A stretch of DNA of 29,796 bases, from assembly GCA_964564225.1 (NCBI GenBank), contig CAZMAF010000016.1, forward strand, positions 1 through 29,796, written 5' to 3'. This document shows, in pieces, positions 15,850-22,509 of this stretch (position 1 is its first letter; every line of letters starts with the position of its first letter). A program made the translations under genes and the position numbers. Under the pieces are notes generated by a model that saw nothing but the letters and a program-made list of their open reading frames with translations, was not told where the DNA came from and did not search any database. The DNA comes from RGIG1993 sp964564225. GTDB taxonomy: Bacteria; Bacillota; Clostridia; Oscillospirales; CAG-272.

Positions 15850-17205
15850 TTAAATGAAGGTCAAAAGAACGAAATTCAGTATAAACAGGATGCAGCATGC
15901 CCAGAGAACGGGATTGATTTCCTTGATTTTGCCTTTGCAGATTTTGACGAGTACGTGGAAGATAAAGCCTGCCGCAATGCCGTAGGAAATGCTGTAACAG
16001 AGCGCCATAAAAATACCGGCAAAGAACGAGGGGATTGCTTCTTCAAAATCGCTCCATTCTATTTCTTTGAAGGAGGAAATCATCATAACGCCGACGACGA
16101 CGAGAGCAGGCGCGGTTGCCGCCGCGGGAACGGCACTGATAAAGGTTGCGAAAAAGGCGGAAAGAGCAAAGCAGATCGAAACGACGACCGAGGTGAGTCC
16201 CGTCCGTCCGCCCGCGCCGATGCCTGCCGCGCTTTCTACAAAGGTCGTGGTGTTTGACGTGCCGATCAGCGCGCCGATCGAGGTAGCGGTTGCATCGGCA
16301 AAGAGAGCTTTATCCATTTTGGATTTAAAGCCCTTGCCCGATTCGAGCGCCTTTTCATCTTCCTCTGAGAAGATACCGCAACGGCGTCCCGTTCCGATGA
16401 ACGTGCCGATGGTATCGAAGGTGTCGGAAATGCTGAAGGAAAAGATGGTGATCAGAACCAAGGGGAGCTTGGCAACGTCGGTAAAGAGGCTTGTGATGCC
16501 GCCCTCCTTGAAGATGGCAAGGAAGGTAGTGGGGAGTTGTGCGCAAGCCTCGGTAAAACTGATCGTCTCACCGATCGACGTAACGCCAAAGGGAATACCG
16601 ATGATCGTCGTTGCGATAATAGCGATCAGGATTGCGCCCTTGACTTTGAGAATGAGAAGCACCGAAATGATGATAAGACCGATCAGGAATACCCACAGCA
16701 CGGGATTATTCATAACGGGAAGCGCGGGAATACCGTCGCTGAAGTCGATTAAACCGACGTTCAGAAAACCGATATAGGCGATAAAAATACCGATACCGCC
16801 GCCAATCGCGTGCTGAAGATAGGCAGGAATGGCTTTGATGATGTATTTTCTGATCTTGGTTACGGTGATGAGAATGTTGAGAATGCCGCAAATGAATACC
16901 ATGGACAAGGCTTGCTGCCAGGTGAAGCCGAGACCCTGGCATACGGTGTAAACGAAAAAGGCGTTAAGCCCCATACTTGGCGCTTGCGCGTAGGGAACGT
17001 TTGCAACAAGTCCCATAATCAGCGTGCCAATAATGGCGGAAATGATGGTTGCAAGGAAAACTGCGCCCCACTCCATACCCGCCTTTGAGAGAATGCTTGG
17101 GTTTACGATGATGATGTAAGACATGGCGAAGAAGGTCGTAAGTCCTGCCATAATTTCTGTCGAAACGGTCGTACCGTTTTCTTTCAGGCGAAATAGCTTG
17201 TTCAA
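15850..17205 (-). CDS. NCS2 purine permease, AzgA/PbuG-like
   Basis: This roughly 451-aa, 12-14-helix permease of the AzgA branch has TEIMAGLTTFFAMSYIIIVNP and the signature APSMGLNAFFVYTVC. ISDTFDTIGTFIGTGRRCG and IGTSNTTTFVESAAGIGAGGRTG carry the charged residues of the purine site. It probably imports hypoxanthine, guanine or adenine with protons. The open frame extends to a TTG at 17220, but the ribosome binding site GGAGGG lies inside that extension. The TTG at 17205 (giving MNKLFRLKENG) 8 nt downstream is the better start. A promoter is at 17244-17271. I found no purine riboswitch. Confidence 0.9.
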   Translation of the reverse strand: MNKLFRLKENGTTVSTEIMAGLTTFFAMSYIIIVNPSILSKAGMEWGAVFLATIISAIIGTLIMGLVANVPYAQAPSMGLNAFFVYTVCQGLGFTWQQALSMVFICGILNILITVTKIRKYIIKAIPAYLQHAIGGGIGIFIAYIGFLNVGLIDFSDGIPALPVMNNPVLWVFLIGLIIISVLLILKVKGAILIAIIATTIIGIPFGVTSIGETISFTEACAQLPTTFLAIFKEGGITSLFTDVAKLPLVLITIFSFSISDTFDTIGTFIGTGRRCGIFSEEDEKALESGKGFKSKMDKALFADATATSIGALIGTSNTTTFVESAAGIGAGGRTGLTSVVVSICFALSAFFATFISAVPAAATAPALVVVGVMMISSFKEIEWSDFEEAIPSFFAGIFMALCYSISYGIAAGFIFHVLVKICKGKIKEINPVLWACCILFILNFVLLTFI

Positions 17206-17243
17206 AAATAATCCCTCCAATTATGTTTTTTGGATACGGTACT

Positions 17244-17271
17244 ATTATATCATAAATTCTTATTTTTTCAA
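17244..17271 (-). promoter_or_regulatory. Predicted promoter of the purine permease
   Basis: Minus-strand hexamers TTGAAA (17271-17266) and TATAAT (17249-17244), spacer 16 bp, lie about 40 bp before the proposed TTG start. The rest of 17272-17455 shows no gene. Confidence 0.7.
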
Positions 17272-17455
17272 TATTTTTATGGATATTTTTTGCTTTATCG
17301 GGAAATTTTTGCATGAAAGCTCCTATGCGCCGATCATTCTGATTGGTACTTTGAATATACGTGTGGGGGCTTTCGTTTATATGGTTTTTATGTCCGGCGC
17401 AGTACAAAGAAAGCGGCGAGTCGGGAGATTCGGGAAAAGGGGCGGGCGTGAGATA

Positions 17456-17910
17456 TTATTTGGAAAATAAATTGATTATTTTTTTATTATGTTTTTGGGC
17501 ATATTTCATGGCGGTATAAGCGCCACCCTTATTACGTGCTACGTAAAGATTACTAAATCGGATTGTTCGATCATAAAACGGTTTTTTAATGTGATTGCTG
17601 ATTTATGGTGTACACCGTATACACAATCGGGAATAATAATGCTGTCATAATAGTTTTCATAATATTCAAGATCAGAGACTTTATATGGAAGTACCAATGT
17701 TATATCGCTTTTTTCTTTTCCGATTTCTTTTTGTAAACTTTTGATGACTGATGCAGCGTATTCATCAAATTCACCGTTCCGTCCAATCAGAAAAGTGACA
17801 TACGGATTTGTTTGAAGCAATTCATTTATAAGCGGAGTGAGTTGATTATGCAGCTCTTTTAAATCATCAATTTTTCTGTGTCCAAACAAAGAGACGGTAA
17901 AAATTTTCAT
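17456..17910 (-). pseudogene. SLOG/DUF1273-like protein, frameshifted
   Basis: The frame from ATG 17910 (ribosome binding site AAGGTG) encodes MKIFTVSLFGHRKIDDLKEL, then VTFLIGRNGEFDEYAASVIK and ITLVLPYKVSDLEYYENYYDS. This is the Rossmann-like SLOG/DUF1273 pattern of nucleotide-ligand-binding proteins. It stops early after SDLVIFT at 17539. Reading on in the next frame gives VARNKGGAYTAMKYAQKHNK and a stop at 17456, the expected family C-terminus. Restoring one base in the short A run near 17545-17547 yields a continuous 151-aa protein with VIFYVARNKGG. So it is either a fresh one-base deletion or a sequencing error. It diverges from the XRE regulator. Confidence 0.75.
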
Positions 17911-17930
17911 GGATTGCACCTTGTTGTATT

Positions 17931-18025
17931 ACTATAAGCATAAATTTTTATATTTGATACTTATAGTATATAGTAATTCGAAAAAATATCAATAGTTTAT
18001 GGAATTTTTATTTGAATACTTATAG
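17931..18025. promoter_or_regulatory. Promoter and CTTATAG operator half-sites between SLOG-like and XRE genes
   Basis: The heptamer CTTATAG occurs in plus orientation at 17960-17966 and 18019-18025 and inverted (CTATAAG) at 17932-17938. The longer TTTGA-TACTTATAG context is shared by the two direct copies. A minus-strand promoter with TTGATA (17992-17987) and TATACT (17970-17965), spacer 16, is overlapped by the central half-site. This suits autoregulation by the adjacent XRE protein, which is inferred. Confidence 0.5.
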
Positions 18026-18059
18026 ACTGTATGTAATGACAAAAAAGGTAGGGCCAGCA

Positions 18060-18398
18060 GTGAGTGATATTGTAAAGATTTTGGGACAACGTATCCGTAA
18101 TTACAGAACGGCTATGGGTTTAAGTCAGGAAAAATTGGCAGAGATTTCGGGATGTCATCCTGCTTATATTGGACAGATTGAACGCGGTGAGAAAAACGCC
18201 ACGATTGAAAGTATTGAAAAAATCGCATCGGCGCTGAATGTTTCGCTTTCCAAATTGTTTGAAAAACTCGGTGCGGGTGAAGAAAAAACGAACGATATTT
18301 TACTTTCTTGTTATGAATTTCTTTTGGCAAAGACTAAAAAGGAGCAAGAGAGATTTTACCGTATTTTGCTCGAGATTGATGCTTATAAAAAGATATAA
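18060..18398 (+). CDS. XRE-family helix-turn-helix regulator
   Basis: This is a 112-aa protein from GTG 18060, chosen because AAGGTAGGG lies about 6 nt upstream. The open frame reaches back to a TTG at 18012 that would overlap an operator-like heptamer. The HTH-XRE domain runs from about residue 6 to 60: ILGQRIRNYRTAMGLSQEKL, then AEISGCHPAYIGQIERGEKN and ATIESIEKIASALNVSLSKL. The C-terminal 45 residues are helical and charged (dimerisation is likely). It may repress itself and the divergent SLOG-like gene. It converges with the TIR operon across a shared terminator, so a link to that operon is possible but unproven. Confidence 0.88.
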   Translation: MSDIVKILGQRIRNYRTAMGLSQEKLAEISGCHPAYIGQIERGEKNATIESIEKIASALNVSLSKLFEKLGAGEEKTNDILLSCYEFLLAKTKKEQERFYRILLEIDAYKKI

Positions 18399-18402
18399 AT
18401 AC

Positions 18403-18450
18403 AAAACTGCTGTTTGAAATGCAAGAAATCGCATTTCAAACAGCAGTTTT
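18403..18450. terminator. Bidirectional terminator between XRE gene and SpeD-like gene
   Basis: Perfect 20-bp arms: 18403-18422 begins AAAACTGCTG and 18431-18450 ends CAGCAGTTTT, with an 8-nt loop. T-rich tails follow in both directions. It serves the convergent XRE gene and the five-gene leftward operon. Confidence 0.9.
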
Positions 18451-18453
18451 TCA

Positions 18454-19248
18454 TTAAATATTTTTTTTCCATTCGGCGCTTTCGTTGATGCGCGCTATTT
18501 TACGCTTATAATTATCGTCGTGCTTGCTTCCGCGCGATACGAGGAAGCATTTGTAATTATTACCGAGCGATTCCTCCATAATGTGTCGGATGGTCTGGTC
18601 GTTGAGAAATTCACATGAGAAAATATCAATGAGTGCCTTGCGCGCCTTAATGTCGTAATGTACGGCAATATGGCTCTGCGCGACGATGAGAACACCCGAA
18701 ATGTAATCGGGATCCTTCGGTTTGTCGTAGATTACGTAAGGACGGATGATTGGCAGCATACTGATGCGCGGCGCGATCGTATCGAGCCATTGATAGATCC
18801 ATTCAAAAGTCATCGTTACGTCGTTGACTTCGATCATATAGTGCGGACCGAAGTCTTTATGAACGTCGATTTCGGGCTCACGCGAGTTATAGATCATTCT
18901 GCGGTCAACAATCTTGGATTGGATGCGCGAAGCAAAGAGGCGTTCTTTAAAGAAAGACTCGGCTTCGGCTGCCGTGAAGAATTCGTCTGTCAGAATATCC
19001 ACGAAATAGCAGGCGCGGTAAGGAAAGGTGTGAATGGTAACGTGTCCGCCCTTGCAGACGGTAAAAGCACTGATACCCACGTCCTCGGAATTGTTGCAGT
19101 AATAATAAGGGACGAGGAAGGGGGGCATTACGGGAAGCAGATTTAATTCGTGCGTTACGCCGTTAAGCAATTCGTTGATCGACATCAGGTTGTTTGCGTT
19201 TTCTTCAATTGAGCCGTAGGCATCCATCATAAAATGTAAATGTGGCAT
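18454..19248 (-). CDS. Tandem SpeD-fold protein (two S-adenosylmethionine decarboxylase-like domains)
   Basis: This is 264 aa made of two homologous halves. Residues 1-125 carry GGHVTIHTFPYRACYFVDIL; residues 134-245 carry QSHIAVHYDIKARKALIDIF followed by SC. Both match the ESHxTIHTWPE...DLFTC core of bacterial AdoMet decarboxylase (SpeH type, one domain of about 125 aa). Against the Thermotoga enzyme, the pyruvoyl-forming Ser63, His68 and Cys83 correspond to Gly68, His73 and Asp88 in the first half. In the second half they are Ser192, His197 and Cys212. So only the C-terminal copy could self-cleave to a pyruvoyl enzyme. It is the last gene of the TIR operon, 6 bp after the 758-aa gene, with a GGAAAGG ribosome binding site. 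No spermidine synthase is nearby, so a role in polyamine synthesis is doubtful. Confidence 0.8.
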   Translation of the reverse strand: MPHLHFMMDAYGSIEENANNLMSINELLNGVTHELNLLPVMPPFLVPYYYCNNSEDVGISAFTVCKGGHVTIHTFPYRACYFVDILTDEFFTAAEAESFFKERLFASRIQSKIVDRRMIYNSREPEIDVHKDFGPHYMIEVNDVTMTFEWIYQWLDTIAPRISMLPIIRPYVIYDKPKDPDYISGVLIVAQSHIAVHYDIKARKALIDIFSCEFLNDQTIRHIMEESLGNNYKCFLVSRGSKHDDNYKRKIARINESAEWKKNI

Positions 19249-19254
19249 ACTGTT

Positions 19255-21531
19255 TTACCTTTCCATGAATATAGAATCGAAATCGGCGCATTTGATAACG
19301 AAGGGATCGATCCACCATTTATTGTTCGATCTTACGATATTGGGCAGGCAGTAATAGCGCATACTGATCTCGTAATAGAATTCACTGAGCATATTGATTT
19401 CCATACCCTTGCCGTTCAGCTCGTTGGCATCGAAGATGAGCGCAAAGGTAGCCGTATCGTAACCGTCCTTGCTGTCGTTATGGTTGTTATAGCTGGCAAC
19501 CATCGGGGCAATGGCGTGATACGAGCAGGATTGCGGGCTGTTCTTTGCCAAAACGCCGGTTGAAAGAAATTGTAAAATACGGATTGCGGTATCGAGCCAC
19601 CAATCTATATTTTCGCAGTTGATATCGCTTACCGTCTTAAGATCAACGATTTTTTCAAAAGACGTCTTGTCCATAATATAGTTTTTACCGAGGACTGCGT
19701 AGAGCTGGCGTGATTCGGTACTGCGCTGACGCGCAACTGAAACCTCCGAGCTGCAACAGTCGTCGCAAAGCTGAATGAAGCGTTGGATAAGCCCGACGGC
19801 AGAGGTTACGTCCTTCAGTTCTTCAAATGACAGGCGGGCTTCCTCTAAAAAGGCGTTTTCGGCATTCTCTTGATATTGCTTGATCTCGGCGGGCTTTAAC
19901 AGTTTGCGGCGCGTGGCGTTGTCGTACCGGATCTTTTCCTTGCCGTACTTGAAAACGCCTTTGTAAAAACAGATCAGGCGGCGAAGCGTGTCACCGAGCG
20001 CATATTCGACGAGCTTGCATTTTTCGGCGGCGGTAGAATTTCGGGACGCTTCAAGCAAGATGATGTGCTGCCAGATATTATCGGTGTGGTAACAGTCGTT
20101 CTGATTGCCCGACTGATCATTTTGCTCTGCCGAAGCAATAGCCGAGAGAATGATCCGCGTCTTTGCTTTGGCAATAAGCTCGGTGTTATAGCGGATCAGT
20201 TCTTCGCCGGTAGCGCTTTTGATATAACGGTCGCCGAGACGCTCGATTGCCATTTTGGTAAAGTCGTTCTCGTCGTTGATCTCGGTGATCGGACCGCTGA
20301 GCATACCGCTGAAGCGGCGTTTTATGTTTTTCAGCACTTCTTCGTCGCCGATATCGTTGAGCGCGTAGAAAATTTCCTGCAAAACTGCCGTCGGACCGGC
20401 TTCAATCAGCAGAATAATGATAATGCTGTCCCAGTTCTTGGTTTCCTGACTGTTATAATTTTCAAATGCGTGAACGTATTTACGTTCAAAGGTATTTTTG
20501 AGACGCGCGCCGACGTGGTGATAGTGGCGTTTACCGATTACGTCTGCAATGGCAAGCGCCAGATTTTTCATATACTTGTAGTTAATGTTAAAGAGCTGTT
20601 CTATCGACGCGCCGAAGTCGTTTTTTTTAGCACCCGATTTGTAACCTTCACTTGAAAAATAGGACATAACCGTTTCGTAGTCGGTCGGAATTTCAAAAGG
20701 CTTTTTCAGGGAAGAACCGTCGGAGGTAAACGAGCCCGTACCGCTGACGCCGACCATGGGACAAACGATAAATTTATTCATACGGGGCGTTTCGTAGCGC
20801 AGGGTATCGGTTTCAATTTTCGATAAGAAGCAGAAATACGGGGATTTGTTGCCGAATTTCCGCACGAGATCGAAGGTGTCAATGATACCGTTCCGGAACA
20901 TTTTTCCGCGATAATTCTGAACGACGAAGACGTACCAGCCAACCGTTTCATCATATTGCAGAGAGGTAGTGCCGAGGAAGGGGAAAAATTCGATCAGACG
21001 CTGCAGATAATGACCGGCGGAGTCTAAGGTAAAGGGATTGCCGAGCGGGTCTTTTTCCACGCGGCTGCTTTCTATATTTTCGTTGATAAAGGTGAAATAA
21101 TCGTTTAAACCGATGCCTTTCCCAAACCAATAATCGCCGGGCATCATGCACTCTGGGAAAAACGGCTTCAGACAAGCATTATCGCCCTGAATGAAATCGT
21201 AGTAAATATCGGCTAAAACAAATTGTATCAGATCGGAAGAAAGCGGATAACGTCCGTAAATATGCTGCATCGTGCGAAGCACGCGCTGAGAATTGGCGTT
21301 TGCTTTCTTTTCCGCTTCTTCAAGATTTAAGCTCAGTCCGTCCTGCGAATTGTTTTTGAGGTCAAGGTAGCAGGAAAAGGCATAGATAAACGCCAGATTG
21401 ATGATGTTCTGATATAAAGGAACGAAATCTAACACCTCGGCGAGCATATTGTCCCGGTCTATGCCGGTGGTAATATATTCTCGTATGCCTTTATCGGGAA
21501 TGAGACGTTCGAATTCTTGTTCTGTTATCAT
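19255..21531 (-). CDS. Unrecognised 758-aa protein of the TIR operon
   Basis: I do not recognise this family. The protein is soluble in appearance, mixed alpha/beta, with no signal peptide, P-loop or clear membrane segment. Helical stretches dominate about 330-600 (for example GPTAVLQEIFYALNDIGDEE and AENAFLEEARLSFEELKDVT). A Cys pair LCDDCCSS lies near 600. The C-terminal 100 residues include FALIFDANELNG and a Trp-rich NKWWIDPFVIK. It lies between the ParA-like ATPase (31 bp upstream) and the SpeD-like gene (6 bp downstream). A ribosome binding site AAAGGAAA precedes the ATG. It probably functions in a complex with the other operon products, which is inference from gene order. Confidence 0.85.
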   Translation of the reverse strand: MITEQEFERLIPDKGIREYITTGIDRDNMLAEVLDFVPLYQNIINLAFIYAFSCYLDLKNNSQDGLSLNLEEAEKKANANSQRVLRTMQHIYGRYPLSSDLIQFVLADIYYDFIQGDNACLKPFFPECMMPGDYWFGKGIGLNDYFTFINENIESSRVEKDPLGNPFTLDSAGHYLQRLIEFFPFLGTTSLQYDETVGWYVFVVQNYRGKMFRNGIIDTFDLVRKFGNKSPYFCFLSKIETDTLRYETPRMNKFIVCPMVGVSGTGSFTSDGSSLKKPFEIPTDYETVMSYFSSEGYKSGAKKNDFGASIEQLFNINYKYMKNLALAIADVIGKRHYHHVGARLKNTFERKYVHAFENYNSQETKNWDSIIIILLIEAGPTAVLQEIFYALNDIGDEEVLKNIKRRFSGMLSGPITEINDENDFTKMAIERLGDRYIKSATGEELIRYNTELIAKAKTRIILSAIASAEQNDQSGNQNDCYHTDNIWQHIILLEASRNSTAAEKCKLVEYALGDTLRRLICFYKGVFKYGKEKIRYDNATRRKLLKPAEIKQYQENAENAFLEEARLSFEELKDVTSAVGLIQRFIQLCDDCCSSEVSVARQRSTESRQLYAVLGKNYIMDKTSFEKIVDLKTVSDINCENIDWWLDTAIRILQFLSTGVLAKNSPQSCSYHAIAPMVASYNNHNDSKDGYDTATFALIFDANELNGKGMEINMLSEFYYEISMRYYCLPNIVRSNNKWWIDPFVIKCADFDSIFMER

Positions 21532-21562
21532 AGCGGGGTTTCCTTTTCTTTTTTATAAAGGA

Positions 21563-22471
21563 TTATTGGTTGACGATGATGGAGGCAATTTCGCGGTAAC
21601 GCTCGAGCGCTACGGTTTCCAGCGCGGTCAGGTTTTTCGCGATTTTCAATACGCCTTCCTGCCACATAAAGCGGTCGATTTTCGGAACGCCGAATTTGTC
21701 GCCTTCAAGCAGATTGAGATAATAGATGTTGTTCCTTCTTGCTTCGTTGTCGCGGAATTTTTCGATGATGCTGTTCTTGGCGTAGTCGGGATAATAGTTG
21801 CCGTCGATCTCAAGCTCGTCGGTGGGTACGACGTTGGGGATGACGATGATCTTTTTTGAGTGAGTTCTCTTGTCGTAATCGTCGAAAAAGCGATTCGTAC
21901 CGTCACGGAACTGCTTGGTGGGACGCATACAGCACATAATGTAGTTGGCGCAACGGTTGCTCCAATTGGCGGTAAGCTGATTACCGACGGCGGAGTCAAA
22001 GAGAACGCCGCAGGCAATATCACGGCACATAGCCTTGAAGGCGTTTACGCTGCTGCTCTGCGCTGCGTCGTAATTGGATCCGTCACCCATGGACTCACCG
22101 GGATTGGCAGGCAGACAGAGAATGGCGTTATCTTCTTTGAATCCGAAATACTTGCCGACGGGGAATAAGCATTTAAACATATCGTGCTCGGTTGCGTCTT
22201 CGATCTCGTCATCCTCGTCAACGATGGGCATTTGCGGATATTTGGGGTGAAACCAGCTTTGTACGCAGTCTTCCGTGATACGGCTTTCCTTGTCAAGACT
22301 GAAGAGATAGGTCAGACCGCAGCTGTCGATATCCATATCGACGAGTACGAAGGGGTGTTCTTTCGTTGCGCCCAGCATTTCTGCCAGGAAAGGCACGACG
22401 TTAAGGGCGAGGGTACTTCTGCCTGCGCCGCCCTTATAGGAAAAGCAGGATATATATTTACATTCCGACAT
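21563..22471 (-). CDS. ParA/MinD-like ATPase with KGGAGRS P-loop
   Basis: This 302-aa SIMIBI-class ATPase has the deviant Walker A KGGAGRST at 13-20. The signature lysine (Lys13) is kept, while the usual second P-loop lysine is Arg18. Walker A' is FVLVDMDIDSCG (Asp45, Asp47) and Walker B-like GVLFDSAVGNQL holds Asp159. Related KGGVGR-variant ATPases are known in bacterial conflict and signalling gene clusters. A segment rich in acidic residues (84-97) is an insertion. No partner ParB or Min gene is present, so plasmid partition or division-site roles are unlikely. The ribosome binding site AAGGAG is strong. Gaps of 38 and 31 bp to its neighbours fit one transcript. Confidence 0.85.
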   Translation of the reverse strand: MSECKYISCFSYKGGAGRSTLALNVVPFLAEMLGATKEHPFVLVDMDIDSCGLTYLFSLDKESRITEDCVQSWFHPKYPQMPIVDEDDEIEDATEHDMFKCLFPVGKYFGFKEDNAILCLPANPGESMGDGSNYDAAQSSSVNAFKAMCRDIACGVLFDSAVGNQLTANWSNRCANYIMCCMRPTKQFRDGTNRFFDDYDKRTHSKKIIVIPNVVPTDELEIDGNYYPDYAKNSIIEKFRDNEARRNNIYYLNLLEGDKFGVPKIDRFMWQEGVLKIAKNLTALETVALERYREIASIIVNQ

Positions 22472-22509
22472 TGTTAGTTTCTCCTTTTTGTAGCTGTCTT
22501 AGTTAGGCT

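Noticed and set aside
17205..17455. Purine riboswitch before the NCS2 permease
   Set aside because: The conserved purine-aptamer core could not be found; only a plain promoter is visible.
18012..18059. Longer N-terminus of the XRE regulator from TTG 18012
   Set aside because: It overlaps an operator-like CTTATAG site and lacks a ribosome binding site, whereas GTG 18060 has AAGGTAGGG at suitable spacing.
18454..19248. Ordinary polyamine-pathway speD
   Set aside because: Two fused domains, loss of the serine in the first, no speE or other polyamine gene nearby, and location in a TIR operon.
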